DNA from: Corylus avellana
Lineage: Eukaryota; Streptophyta; Magnoliopsida; Fagales; Betulaceae
Assembly: GCF_901000735.1 (NCBI RefSeq)
Contig: NC_081541.1
Span: forward strand, 22,566,172-22,630,171
Direction of reading: 5' to 3'
DNA: 64,000 nucleotides
The notes under the pieces are model-generated. The model did no database searches. It saw nothing but the letters and a program-made list of their open reading frames with translations, and was not told the origin of the DNA. Of this stretch, positions 1 to 11,421 are shown piece by piece (positions within the stretch are counted from its first letter, which is position 1; every line of letters begins with the position of its first letter). The position numbers were made by a program, and so were the translations under genes.

Positions 1-240
1 TAATTATTTCATTTATTTGATTAAACTTTAACCATGATTGGTTAAGCTTAACCATATCTTCTAGGTCTTCCCAATTTGCCCTTTAAGCTTTGAACTTTTC
101 TGGAAAGTCTTTCTTTTCTTCCAAAAACCTATAAAACAAAGGAAACACAAAAAGGAAGTAAAATGGCATAAATTAACCAAACTAAAGGATTAATACATGT
201 AAGTTAAGGACTTAAAATATGAATATTTTAGCACTTAACA
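1..240 (-). mobile_element. End fragment of an Athila-type LTR
   Basis: The segment matches 42060-42289 closely and ends in GCACTTAACA, the reverse complement of the TGTTAAGTGC start shared by many LTRs in this window. On the minus strand it is therefore the first 240 bases of an LTR whose remainder lies left of the window. No internal region follows it on the right. Confidence 0.8.
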
Positions 241-655
241 TGCAGAACACAAGGCAACACGCCAATAAGAGAAGAACTGCAGAACACAAGGCAACATGCC
301 AATAAAAGAGGGGAACATGAAACCTTGTTTATAAGATACAGAGATCAAAGTACAAAACAAAACCTTGTTTGAGAGATACGAAGATCAAAGCACCAAACAT
401 GTCAACAAAAAGCAAGATACAAAGATCAACGTACCAAACAAAACCTGTTTGTGAGATACAAAGATCAACGCACCAAATAAATCAACAACAAGCAAGTTCA
501 TATACAAAAATTAAAACACCAAACAAAACTTTGTTTGTGAGATACCAAGATCAAAGCATCAAACCAGTCAACAAAAAAGCAAGTTGAGAAATAGAGATCA
601 AAGCACAAAACAAAAATTTGTTTGTGGGATACGAAGATCAAAGCACCAAACCAAT
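241..655. repeat. Short tandem repeat array
   Basis: Two copies of a roughly 38-bp unit (beginning TGCAGAACACAAGGCAAC) lie at about 241-315. They are followed by about five degenerate copies of a unit with the core GAGATACGAAGATCAAAGCACC, spaced roughly 80-85 bp with partial units between. Short reading frames on both strands reflect the repeat, not a gene. The array may belong to the 3' part of the copia family nearby. Confidence 0.7.
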
Positions 656-975
656 CAATAAGCGTAAGATGCCCCCCCCTCACACAAAATACTCTCTTCC
701 CCCTTTTTGCCTGAATGGTCAAAGGGGCAAATGAATGAAACACATTCTCCCCAAATTAACAACTCAAGAGGAAAGAGAATATAACCAAACACATGTGAAA
801 GAATTTAAACAAATAAGCACATAAGAACAAGCATGTGACATAAGGCATATTGAGCCAAGATATCTCATATAATATGTCAAGAAAACAATATACATATGAA
901 AGATATCACACAAACAAAAATGGCTCTAATGTTAACTCCCCTTTAATATGAGCAACCACTCCCTAACAATGTCTC
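656..975. other. AT-rich non-coding stretch, probably transposon-derived
   Basis: No plausible gene is visible. On the minus strand, around 690-735, there is a purine-rich run beside a segment resembling the 3' end of Sirevirus-type elements, so this may be a decayed 3' region. It runs into the N gap. Confidence 0.4.
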
Positions 976-1075
976 NNNNNNNNNNNNNNNNNNNNNNNNN
1001 NNNNNNNNNNNNNNNNNNNNNNNNNNNNNNNNNNNNNNNNNNNNNNNNNNNNNNNNNNNNNNNNNNNNNNNNNNN
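976..1075. other. Assembly gap (100 N)
   Basis: Exactly 100 N, the usual placeholder for a scaffold gap of unknown size. Confidence 0.99.
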
Positions 1076-1076
1076 G

Positions 1077-2122
1077 CATGCAAAACGGGCTAGGAGGAGA
1101 TCATCATAGTTGCCATCCAAAGGAAAATTTCAGAAGGATTCAAGAGACAAATCCTACAGGGACAAGAAAAATCGCTTCCTTCAATGCTATAAGTGTCAGG
1201 GATTTGGTCACATCAGGGTGGACTATGGAAACCTGAAGAATGTTAAGGAAAACGCCATGAATGCATCATCGAGAGATGAATTAGAGTTAAATGACTCCGA
1301 TGATCAAAAAGGGAAGAAGGTTGTTTACATGGCATTTCCTACCACCATTCAAAGTTCTAGTGGTCCTACATCAGCAAGTGTTGATGGTGAGTCACATGAC
1401 GAAAACTCAGATGATGGATCAATGAAAAGCAGTAGTCATCTTGTGTCCCATGACACTCTTGTCAGAAATTGCATTGATGCAAGAAAGAAGTGCAAGGACC
1501 TCCTAAAGCAATTGACTGCAGCTAAAGAAGAAAACATTTATCTTCAAAATCTATTGGATTCAGACTACAAAACTGAGAAATCCCTAAAGGTAGAAAATAA
1601 TTCTTTGACTACCAAGTTGTTTGATATTAACAAAATTTGTGCAAATTTGCAGGATGAAAATCAGTTCTTGATGAACGGAATGGACGGGATCAAGGGATCA
1701 GAAGATGCCCACAAATAGGACTCTATCAATGAATCTCCCTTTATCTAAACTAACCATTCTGATCATGAAAAAGTCATTTGGTGATAAACATGGAATTGGA
1801 TATCATCAAAATGCCTCCACTTCAAGAAATGCGGTAGCTTAAAAAAATTTGATAAATTTTGTTCCTGCTTCACATGCTTCACATGTCGTGTTAAGTAGTC
1901 TTGAGAAAAAAGACAAGGGAAAAGGTAGAATCCCACTTGTCATCTTTGTGGCAAAATAGGTCATATCTGACCTTACTGCAACCATCTCTCTCATGGTTCT
2001 CCAATTAAGGAGAACTCAAATGACTACGATTTTGAGACACACAATGACCCCCTTAACCAAGTCTTTTCCTTTATGAAGGACATTACCTTTAGGTTGGACA
2101 AACTTGAAGGTAATTAGGGTCC
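1077..2122 (+). pseudogene. Copia gag remnant, copy 1 (Sirevirus-like)
   Basis: An open frame at 1110-1718 (202 aa) continues as broken coding sequence to about 2120. It holds a degraded CCHC zinc knuckle, CYKCQGFGHIRVDY, whose last Cys has become Tyr. A coiled-coil-like stretch follows, from about residue 110 on (DARKKCKDLLKQLTAAKEEN). A second knuckle near 1935-1975 (CHLCGKIGHI, then a TGA stop and a final Cys) is interrupted. Gag would form the virus-like particle and bind element RNA. The same protein is encoded on the minus strand at 6393-7690, so this is one arm of an inverted pair. No pol follows. Two zinc knuckles and a downstream ORF suggest the Sirevirus lineage; that assignment is inference. 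Confidence 0.75.
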
Positions 2123-2551
2123 TATCTAGATTGGGTTGGGGTTACATGTCTAGGTCTCTCTGTGAATTGTGTTATCATGTGCTCAAGCTCATGTATTGTG
2201 TGTTGTAGTGACTTGATTCCATTGTTCTCATGTTTCCTTTTGATTTCTATTGTTTTCACCTGTTAAAATCTCTAAGATGTGCTCCTTGAGTCAAGGTAGC
2301 AATCCTCCTCGGTGTTTTACCATTAGTTGGTTTTCCCTAATTGATCGAGTGAGTTGGCTCTTTTGTCTAATTGACTAAATGTGAACACTGTTTGGACAAA
2401 TTTCTTACATTTGAGATGGTTCTTTGAGAAACGTTTTTTTTGGTTGTCAATCTCTCATAGGCATTTCACTTAAAGCAAATGTTTCAAAAATGAGGATATT
2501 CTTTTTACCAGGTGTCTCATGTCTCCTCAGTTTGAAACTCTGTTTTTGATC
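2123..2551 (+). mobile_element. Non-coding spacer of the copia family, copy 1
   Basis: This is homologous to the reverse complement of about 5960-6390, the spacer after gag copy 2. It contains no open frame. It stops abruptly at 2551, where the LTR of the minus-strand element begins, so it was cut by that insertion or by a rearrangement. Confidence 0.65.
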
Positions 2552-3696
2552 TGAAAGTTTACTAGGATCATGTTCTACGTCTAATCGCCAAATAATCAAA
2601 GCAACGAACTAAGTAATTATCAAATTAAAACAAGCACAGCGGAATATAAACAACATCGCAAACACAACACAAGACTTTTTTACAGAGTGGAAAACCCTTT
2701 GACCACCTAAAAGGTAAAAACCATTCCGTAGCAGCCAAACCCAGGAAATCACTATATGAAGATTCAGAGTTACAGACTAGACGATACTCACAACCTTGAG
2801 GACCTCTAGACTTAGTAAGAACAACATGCTTCCCCGCTTGTCTCCATTCTGACCATCTTCACTGAATGCATCTCCTTATCAACCCTTCGGTAGACTTCCT
2901 TCATCAAGTTTACCAAAACTAAAATTTCTTGTCATCAAACAAATCACGGCAATACACCAACAATCAAGAGCAAAGGACAGCCCAAGGCTATATCACGTCG
3001 TCTCTTGAATCAATCTCCTGAGACCCCGCGCCTGTGGAGAAAATTTGAGACTTATATCAACAAAAAAGCATAGAAAGATATTGCCTAAAAAGTCTGCGGA
3101 AAACAGAGCCGCAAAATCCTTAAATAGGAGGCCATTTCCATCTTCACGTCTTAACGGGACACTTTCTCATTATGACAGGAAGAACAAATCCGTAGATTTG
3201 AGAAATCCATGTACTAATGAGAAAGCAGTCTCGTTCTTACGGGAAGAACAAATGTCTCCTCTTTCGCACATGTCCCATTTTAACCTACCTTCTAACAAGA
3301 AAACAGTAGGTCCAACATTGGTCTCGTTACATGTCCCGTCCTGACAAAGTTACTGACAAGAAAACAGTAGCTTCAAGTTTCCTCTCGTTACATGTCCCGT
3401 CCTAACGAGGTTCCTGACGAGAAAATAGTAGCTTCAGGCTTGCTCCCATTACATATTCCTTCCTGACGCAACTCCTAACGAGAAAACAATAACTCCCCGT
3501 TACATGTCTCATCCTAACGGCACTCCGACCTAAAACGGTAACTCCCCGTTACATGTCCCGTTCTGACAACACTTCTGACGGGAAAAATAGTGAGCTACTT
3601 CAACCAACTCTTGAAAGCCTAAAAGCTATTCCCCAAAGTTTTAAACAACAAGAATACAAGAAACATCATTGAATAAGGCCAACCTTAAACCTAACA
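2552..3696 (-). mobile_element. LTR of a Sirevirus-like copia element (minus)
   Basis: On the minus strand the segment starts TGTTAGGTTTAAGG directly after a purine tract (CCAAAGGGGTAGAT) and ends CTTTCA. The terminal 430 bp match 36480-36913, where the LTR end is followed by a tRNA-Met type primer site. Length is about 1145 bp. It is the 3' LTR of the element whose downstream ORF and gag lie at 3933-7690. Its partner LTR is not in the window. Confidence 0.75.
3322..3592. repeat. Tandem repeats inside the copia LTR
   Basis: Five units share the core CGTTACATGTCCCGTCCTGACG and an ending resembling GAGAAAACAGTAG. They start near 3322, 3383, 3444, 3494 and 3543, so the spacing is 61, 61, 50 and 49 bp. 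More degenerate copies extend left to about 3145. On the minus strand the array lies early in the LTR (U3). Confidence 0.8.
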
Positions 3697-3710
3697 ATCT
3701 ACCCCTTTGG
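3697..3710 (-). promoter_or_regulatory. Polypurine tract of the minus-strand copia element
   Basis: The minus strand reads CCAAAGGGGTAGAT directly before the LTR start TGTTAGG. This is the position and composition of a plus-strand priming site. Confidence 0.7.
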
Positions 3711-3932
3711 CCATTCAATGACAAAACCCTAAACAAGGTTTGAAACTTTTACAAACACAATGAACACAAGGTTTAACAACTAAACGCAAAGAACACAACA
3801 TGTGCAACCCTTCTTGACCAAAGTGCTAGGTCATGGAACACTGCACCAATGACGATCATTGCACTAATTCTATCTCAAGGTATAAGGTATCAAGACCACA
3901 CACAATCCTGATTCTGAAACATTCCACACATA

Positions 3933-4941
3933 CTACATTACCGCACCATATTCATTAACAATGACAAATAAAGCAAGATAGAAGAGAAACAGATACATCA
4001 AAACAAATCTAAATGAAATATTGTTTGACAAACTTAAACCCTTCACCCCCTTTTTATCATAATGGACAATGGGAATGTTGTCAAGAGCTGCCCCATCCTC
4101 CACTTCTTCAACCCTCACTTGTTCTTTCAAAAAGTGTTTATGATCCTCAAGCGTCTTTTCTAACTTACCCAACTGCTTGGCAGGTAAAGATCTAGAGCCA
4201 CCTGAAGTAGAAGCAGACGAGGAGGGCGTAGAAGAGGAACTTCCTCTTTTCTTAGATTTTGAAATAGTCAACCAGTCACAGGCAGAAGGTTGACTTGCAA
4301 CAACCTCATTTTGACATCGAGGCATAGAGAAATGAGTTAACACTTTGCTAATAGCCCAACCATAGGCAAGACCCAGAATCAAGGCCTTTGAATCATGAAT
4401 AGAAACAATGCCATCAATAGTTACAGAAGCAAGATCAACTCTGTGATTCTTGAGTAAGGCATACAAGAACCATTTGCTTAGAAGAGGGAGCACAATATCC
4501 ACGTATATTTGAGAAAAACTCCCGAACCAAATCAGGAAACACAGCAGGTTGAGGCATAGTGAAGGGAAGCCATTCTTTACTCTCAAACACATGAGGAATG
4601 AACCAAAAATCTTTAGAAGAGAATTCCAACAAGGTGATAGGACGCTCATCAATAACCTTCCAGCCAGAGAATTGCTTTGAAAGAAATAGAGCTTGCTCAG
4701 AACTGGTCTCAAACCTCCTAGCAAAAGCAGCTTCACCAGCTTCAACTGTTGACTGAGTCATAGGAGGAGTAGGACAATTAGCCACTCGAGCTCTTTTGAT
4801 AGAATGGACTATCATATTAGAACTATTTGTCACTTTCTTCCCAACTCTAGAGGATTTCTTGCCTTTTGTGGAAGTCTTAGAAGACATATATACACAAAGA
4901 AAGACAAGAACCTTAAGTCCCAACTCCACAACAACACACAA
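3933..4941 (-). pseudogene. Frameshifted downstream ORF (env-like position) of copia element
   Basis: Two overlapping minus-strand frames (4941-4435, then 4745-3933) form one broken coding region between the gag spacer and the polypurine tract. The first frame contains FPDLVREFFSNI, which resembles the (Y/F)xxLVxEFYxxL core of the 'putative plant transposon protein' domain found in third ORFs of Sirevirus and Athila elements. The second frame contains a Ser-rich stretch (SSSSTPSSSASTSGGS) and a charged, helix-forming tail (LGKLEKTLEDHKHFLKEQVR). The frameshift lies near 4490-4520. Function is unknown; env-like refers to position only. There is no clear signal peptide in the intact part. Confidence 0.55.
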
Positions 4942-6392
4942 TCAATCAAGCCCAAAACACAAACTTCTCAATACACACGATCAAACCACATGTCTTAGTC
5001 CCACAGACTAAGAGTTTTTGCAAAGAACAAAGGAAACCAAATGGAAAACTTTCAACTGAGTAAAGAAGAGTAATCGAAGGCCACAATAGGTAACAATACC
5101 TAAACATGAAAAACTAGAAACATGTTTACAAGAATCACAACCAAACCAACCACAACACATAATCAATCCACAATCAATCTCACTAAATCAAGTAGAAGTG
5201 AGATGCATACCTTAAGTTGATGAAGAGAAAGAGGAGATTCAGCCAAAAAAGCTTATAGAAAAGCAATCTAAAAAAAAAAAAATCCATGGTAAAAAGTGAT
5301 ATCCTCTATTCGGACGGCATCAACAAAAATTCCTCCTGCTTCTTTTTTGGTTTTTGGCAACCATTCAACAAGAAATAAAAAAAAATAAAAAATAAAAAAT
5401 AAATAAAAAACAATTCTTCATATAGAGATAAACAAGAGATTCAAAAGTCAATTAATCCTCTGGTCACACAAATTGGAATAGACACATTCACATATTTAAT
5501 TCTCATAAGAAAGAATTTTAAGAAATCATTCCAACTAAGGCATAATCAGTGAAGTGAGTGATCATTTAAAAAACAGAGGATACATAATTCAGACATCAGA
5601 AGTGAAGATGTCACATAGGAAATTGTTTATCACTTTAGACAAAAGTCAAACCCTTCTTCTCTGATTCTTGAGCAAAAAGTCACACACCCATTCGTTCTCT
5701 GATTCTTGAGCAAAAAGTCACACACCCATTCCTCTTCAATTGTCCAAGTCATTTGTTAGAAGAGGAAACAATCCCTTGGGTGTTTCACCTTTTACCGCAA
5801 TGCATAGACACTGGCGTTTTCTATAAGCATCAAAAAACAAGACATCATTTGAAATTTACAATTTAGAAGGGACACATGATCTTTGATCAATTAGCTTGTC
5901 ATTGTAGGACGTGATGCCATGAACATTTGAGAAATTAGACATATGATGTCAATTTGTAAAAGATAAAAAACAAAGTTTCAAACTAAGCAGGCATGAGATA
6001 CTTGGTAAAAAGAATATCCTTGTTTTCAAGACATGTGCTTTAAGTGAAATGCCTTTGATAGATTGACAACCAAAAACAGCTTGCTCAATGAATCGTCTCA
6101 AATGTAAGAAATTAGACCAATAGTGTTAAAATCGAGTCAATTTGACAAAAGAAGCATCTCACTCCATTTGATAGGAAAAACCAACAAATGATAAAACAGG
6201 GAGGAGGAATGCTATCTTGACTCAACATGCATATCCTCAGGATTTTCATAGAAGGAAGCAACAAGAAACATAAGGAACCAACAAAGAAAAACAAGGGCAT
6301 AAGAAAGCAGTTACTGCAGCACACAATACATGAGCTAGAACACATAATATCACAATTGACAGAGTGAAATAGCCATGTAACCCTAACCCAAT
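4942..6392 (-). mobile_element. Non-coding spacer between gag and the downstream ORF
   Basis: About 1.4 kb without a credible gene sits where a complete element would carry protease, integrase, RT and RNase H. Part of it (about 5620-5960) matches 37460-37740 in reverse, showing the spacer is a family feature. A perfect 38-bp tandem duplication lies at 5657-5732 (unit starts TTCTCTGATTCTTGAGC). A-rich tracts occur at 5270-5410. Confidence 0.6.
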
Positions 6393-7690
6393 CTAGATTA
6401 GACCTTTATTACCTTCAAGTTTGTCCAACTTAAAGGTAATGTCCTTTATAAAGGAAATGATTTGGCTAAGGTGGTCAAAGTGCATCTTAATCTCATAATC
6501 ATTAGAGTTCTCCCTAATTGGAGATCTATGAGAGTGACGGTTGCAGTCAAGTCGGATATGACCTATTTTGCCACAAAGATGACAAGGTGGAACTTTCCTC
6601 TGAAAAGGTATTCTCCTCATAGGAGTATGAGAGATTTGTCCACTGAACCCTCTCATTCCCAGAAAATTTGGAGGCCTATTAGTAATTCTACCTTTTCCCT
6701 TGCCATTTTTCTCAAGACTACTTAACACCACATGTGAGGCAGGAACAAAATTAATCAAATTTTTCGAAGCTACCGCGTTTCTTGAAGTTGTGGCATTTTG
6801 ATCATATTCAATTCCATGCTTATCACCAAATGGCTTTTGCATGCTCAAAATGGTGTTTAGTTTAGAAGAAGGGGATTCATTGATAGTGTCTTCTTTCTAG
6901 GCATCTTCCGATCCCTTGATTCCAGCCATTCTGTTCATCCAGATCTGATTTTCACCCTGCAAACTAGCAAAAATTGTGTTAGCATCAAACAACTTGGTAG
7001 TCAAAGAATTATTTTCTACCTTTAGGGATTTTTCAGTTTGGTAGGCTAAATCCAAAAGGTTTTGAAGAGAAATGTTTTCTTCTTCAGCTGCAGTAAGTTG
7101 CTTTAGGACCTCCTTGAACTTCTTCCTAGCTGTGCAATTTCTAACAAGAGTGTCATGAGACACAAGATGATCGCTACTTTTTCATTGATCCTTCATCCAA
7201 GTCCTCCTTATATGACTCACCATCAACACCTGCAGATGCACGATTATTGGAACCTTGAATGGTGGTTGGAAGTGCCACGTAAACAACCTTCTTCCCTTTT
7301 TGGTCATTGGAGTCATTTGACTCTGATTCATCACTCAAAGATGCATTCATGGCGTTTTCCCTAGTATTCTTTAGGTTTCCACAATCAGCCCTGATGTGAT
7401 CAAATCCTTGACACTCATAGCATTGAGGAAAACGAGTTTTCTTGTATTTGTATAATTTCTCTCTTGGATCCTTCTGAGATTCTCCTTTGACCGGCCACTC
7501 CGATGATCTTCTTCCAGTTGGTTTAGCATTCTTCAAATATCTATGGAAGTTTCTAGTTAGCATAGCTATTGGTTCTGAGTCATAGGACTCATCATCACTT
7601 CATTCTTCATGAACCACTTCTTTTTCCTTCCTAGTGGTTTTCAGTGCTATGTTATTTGCTTTGGGAGAGAATCTCCTGCTCTTATAGGTT
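6393..7690 (-). pseudogene. Copia gag remnant, copy 2 (Sirevirus-like)
   Basis: Minus-strand frames at 7563-7174, 7163-6897 and 6848-6393 together match gag copy 1. The first holds an intact CCHC knuckle CYECQGFDHIRADC. The second holds the coiled-coil-like segment. The third holds a second knuckle CHLCGKIGHIRLDC, also intact, and a C-terminal helix (FIKDITFKLDKLEG). Frame changes and stops separate the three parts, so it is not functional. The 5' end is lost at about 7690, where the LTR fragment of element E begins. Confidence 0.75.
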
Positions 7691-8200
7691 ATGTGTGTGT
7701 TTGGATTTGTTATTTGTATCAATTTGGATGACCAAGTCCTTGGCACAATAGAGTGACAAATGAATCTCCTCACGGGTTCTTGGATGAATCAACATGGAGA
7801 ATCGGGAGTAGATACCATGCCATAGGCTTCATGTGTTTGTCGATGTCCATAGATTTATGCTTTCTTGAATAACAACTTAGAAGATACCATGCTAAATCCT
7901 TTAAGAAATAAAAGAATTAGAGTAGATACCATGCCTAATTTGTTGCTTAGGGAGATCAATAACATATGGAGTAGATACCATGCCCTTAGGTTGGCAAGCA
8001 TTAAGCATATCGGTATAATTGTTAGCATTGGCATATTGTTTATCTTAATTGAGTTTGATTAGCAGTGGATGTCAAAACCCTAACCCTCATTCTTATTATT
8101 ATTTCTATCTTTTACTACTTTTTTATTTTATTATTCAACTCAACTTGGGACGTCTTATTTAATTCAGTTAATTAATTAGGAAATTACTTCTAAGCATAAT
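7691..8200 (+). mobile_element. 5' LTR of element E, left part (truncated)
   Basis: This matches about 35770-36245 in the 3' LTR of element E, including four copies of a GTAGATACCATGC-type motif. The first 700 bp of the LTR are missing at its left edge. It is interrupted at 8200 by the copia element D and resumes at 31858. Left flank of that insertion is ATAAT, right flank ATAAA. Confidence 0.8.
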
Positions 8201-8515
8201 TGTTGGAATTGGTGGCTCATATTAATACCAGTGGAAGGGCAAGTAGACGGGAGCAGAGTGAACGTCGCGCTAGCGACGTTCATAGAGCGGGGTATTTTGG
8301 GGATTTCCTTAATAAGTCTGTACAAGTAGGGTTTACGATTTTTCAATATATATGTACGATGTAACCCTGAATTATTAAGAGTAAAAATACAGCCGCCTCT
8401 CTATGGACATAGGCAAATTGTCGAACCACATAAATTTGTGTGCCGACTCTCTCTCTCTTAATCTCTCTTTTTTTGATTCTATATTGTTCATCAATTATTG
8501 TGCCCACTAACAACA
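8201..8515 (+). mobile_element. 5' LTR of copia element D
   Basis: It starts TGTTGGAATTGG and ends ACTAACAACA, and pairs with 31543-31857. It contains a perfect 9-bp stem (GAACGTCGC / GCGACGTTC, 4-nt loop) at 8260-8281. Confidence 0.9.
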
Positions 8516-8517
8516 AT

Positions 8518-8529
8518 TCGTATCAGAGC
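8518..8529 (+). promoter_or_regulatory. Primer binding site of element D (tRNA-iMet)
   Basis: TCGTATCAGAGC lies 2 nt after the LTR and differs by one base from TGGTATCAGAGC, the complement of the initiator tRNA-Met 3' end used by most plant copia elements. Confidence 0.85.
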
Positions 8530-8539
8530 CTAATCTGCG

Positions 8540-10083
8540 ATGGCTGGGGTTGGTACATCTTCTGCAAAGTTCGACGTGATGAAGTTTGATGGATCTAGTA
8601 ATTTTGAATTATGGCTGAGACGTATCAAGTATTTGTTGGTGCAACAAGGGACGATGAATGGATGGCAGACATAGATTGGATGGAACTTTAGGCTAAAGCG
8701 ATAGCTACTATTTAGCTTTGCCTGGGAGATGACATGATGTATCACGTCATGGACAAAGAATCTCCAGTGGCAACTTGGTTGAAACTGGAAAGTCGGTATA
8801 TGTCAAAGTCATTGACGAACAAGCTCTATCTAAAGCAATGGTTGTACGGCTTGAAGATGGCGGAGGCCTCGGATCTGAGCCAACACATCAACGCGTTCAA
8901 TTAGATAATCAGAGATATGAAGAGGGTTGATGTGAAGTTCGAAGACGAAGACAAGGCGTTGATGCTGATGAATTCACTCCCAACTTCTCCTACGTATAAG
9001 AATCTGGTTACAACCCTAACATGGGGAAAAGAGTCCTTGGAGTTAGAGGACGTTACAGGAGCCCTGTTGGCATTTCATTAAAGAAAGAAAAGCATTGATG
9101 ATAAATCTCAAGGGGAAGGGCTAGATGTAAAGGGTAACTATGAGCGTGGAAGAAGCAGTAACAGGGTGATTTGAAAGGCAAGAATCCTCGATCAAAGTCC
9201 AGAAGGAGGAAGGACATCATCTGTTATAAGTGCAGAAAGAAAGGGCACATAAAGTGAGACTGTCTGGACTGGAAGAAGATCAAGGACGACGAGAAAGAAG
9301 GCTCCTCAAAATCTATGAACGTAATGGAAGACAATTCAGACAATGCTGATGGTGATATGCTTTTTGTTGCATCTAATTCAGAGCATCTTCTGGATTCTTG
9401 GATTCTGGACTTAGCATGTTCGTTTCACATGACGTCCAACAGAGATTGGTTTGACACCTATAGGTCAATTAATTCTAGTATAGTTACTATGGGTAATGGT
9501 GCACATTGCAAAATTACTGGCATAGGTAATATTAGAATTAAAATGTTTGATGGTCTGGTTAGAACGTTATGTGATGCTAGACATATACCGGATGTGGAAA
9601 AAAATTTGATTTCATTAGACACCTTAGACTCAAACGGCTATGGTTATAAGTCTGAAGGTGGAGTAATGAAGGTGACTAAGGGTACGATCGTAATGATGAA
9701 AGGGCAGAAAAATTCAAAGAAAATCTATAAACTGTTGGGAAGTATAGTTGTAGGTGGAATCGCCTCTGTAGAGTTTGAGTCTAATTGTACTATTTTGTGG
9801 CATATGCGGTTGGGTTATATGGGTGAGCAGGGCATGTTGGAGCTTCATAAGAGAAATCTGTTGAAGGGTGTCAAAACAAGCAAACTTGATTTCTGTAAGT
9901 TTTGTGTTCTGGGGAAATAGAATTGGGTGCAATTCAAGATAGCCACACACAAGACAGAGGAAATTTTGGACTATGTTCATTCTGATGTTTGGGGACCTAT
10001 GAGGACAGCATCATGGGGAGGACATTTGTACTTCGTAATCTTTATTGATGAGAAACGTTTGCCAAGTTCAAGTTGTGGAAAGC
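8540..10083 (+). pseudogene. Copia gag, protease and integrase N-terminus (element D, first part)
   Basis: Gag starts at ATG 8540 (MAGVGTSSAKFDVMKFDGSS) but soon shifts frame and carries several stops. A zinc knuckle CYKCRKKGHIK followed by a stop and DC lies near 9222-9263. The longest open part, 9315-9920, covers the protease. The expected catalytic Asp-Ser-Gly is replaced by DLA in WILDLACSFHM, so it should be inactive. The GAG-pre-integrase HHCC region follows (LWHMRLGYMGEQGM ... FCKFCVLGK), ending at a TAG. The integrase core begins with DYVHSDVWGPM (first Asp). The reading stops at 10083 where element C is inserted and resumes at 29134. Confidence 0.85.
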
Positions 10084-11397
10084 TGTTAAGTGCTAAAATA
10101 TTCATATTTTTAGCCCTTAACTTAAATGTTTTAATCCTTTAGTTTTAGTTAATTCATGCCATTTTAGTTCCTTTTTGTGTTTTCCTTGTTTCAGTAGGCT
10201 TTTGGAAGAAAATGAAGTAAATGTGGAAGATTTGGGCTAAAAGAGAGAAAATGGGAAAAGTTAGAGCCCTTGACAGCGTGATCGATCGCAGGTTCCTTGC
10301 GATCGAGCGCACTACCAGAGAAGACAAAGCCTGAAGCGGCCATGTGAGATTGAGCGCACACAGGTTGTGATCGATCGCACCCGTTCGCTGGAGAATTCTA
10401 GAAGCTGCGGACAAACTCCCTTTCCTTCCATATTAGGGTTTTTCAAGTCCCACTTGTAATAGGACTAAAACCCTACGAATTGTCTAGGTTCACTAGTGTA
10501 ACAAGGACTTCTAAAGCCCTATAAATAGACCTCTAAACCACGAGAATAATCAAGCTGGAAAAGACACAACTTTGGGGGAGGAATTTGGAGGCTACTTCTA
10601 GGAGCGGTTTCCGGTTCTTTCTTTCCCTTTTCTGTTAGTTTTATTTTAATTATGTGAAACTAATTTATTTAATCAGGCTAGATTGAAGCCCTAGTTATGT
10701 TTAGTTGATATTCAGTATTGGCGCCCTTGTGATGATCTTGTTGTGATATCTAAATTGATTAATTCCAGTTTTCATGAATTCATCATATGTGTGTGCCTGA
10801 TCAACATATGTATGTGGTATGGACTAGTTAGTTAAATCAATTTGTATGACTCAGTCCTGGGTTTAGTAAAAGTAACAAAAGAAATCCACACCAGGTTCTT
10901 GGGTTAATCAACATAGGAAACCGAGAGTAGACACCCATGCTCTAGGCCTTGTGTGTTTATTAATTTCCACAGTTTTACGCTTTCTTAAAGAAAAACTTAG
11001 TAGACACCCATGCTAAATCTTTTAAGAAAGAAAAGAATTAGAGTAGACATCCGTGCCTAATTCGTTGCTTAGGGAAATCAATAGCTTAAGGAGTAGACGC
11101 CCATACCCTTAGGTTGTCAAACATTAGGTATTCATAACATGATCAAAACATTGGCATATTGATATATTAGCTAAATATAATTAGTGGTGGATATCAAAGC
11201 CCTACCTCTTTATCATTATCAACTCAAATCCAATCTTTATTTTATTTTATTTTTGGAATTAATTTTAAGCAAAATTTAGCAATCATCGTGGGAATGACCC
11301 CGTACTTGCACCCTATACTATTGTGTTGACCTCGTGCACTTGCGGGTAAAACAACCAATTATTTGCCTATTAATTTAGGTAGGTAATTGTGACAACA
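10084..11397 (+). mobile_element. 5' LTR of element C
   Basis: TGTTAAGTGC...GTGACAACA, 1314 bp. A TATA box (TATAAATAG) lies at 10520-10528. Upstream of it are GCGATCG-type palindromes (10278-10290, 10298-10311). Downstream are four GTAGACACCCATGC-type motifs (10927, 11000, 11043, 11093). Confidence 0.92.
10520..10528 (+). promoter_or_regulatory. LTR TATA box
   Basis: TATAAATAG is about 437 bp into the LTR. The same box is present in the other Athila-type LTRs, for example near 13065, 17282, 25946, 35496 and 51721, and marks the U3/R boundary region. Confidence 0.75.
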
Positions 11398-11403
11398 AGT
11401 TTT

Positions 11404-11421
11404 TGGCGTCGTTGCTAGGGA
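11404..11421 (+). promoter_or_regulatory. Primer binding site of element C (tRNA-Asp, decayed)
   Basis: TGGCGTCGTTGCTAGGGA, 6 nt after the LTR, differs by two C-to-T changes from TGGCGCCGTTGCCGGGGA. The latter, found intact at 52615, complements the 3' end of plant tRNA-Asp(GTC) plus CCA, as in Athila elements. Confidence 0.85.

Noticed and set aside
241..655. CRISPR-like array
   Set aside because: Repeats are degenerate with repeated, non-unique spacers in a plant nuclear context; it is a simple tandem array.
3045..3344. 99-aa plus-strand open frame
   Set aside because: Lies in the copia LTR and reads through its tandem repeats; no similarity to a protein.
10277..10390. GCGATCG palindromes as tRNA-like or rRNA sequence
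   Set aside because: No cloverleaf, A/B box or 5S-type promoter accompanies them.
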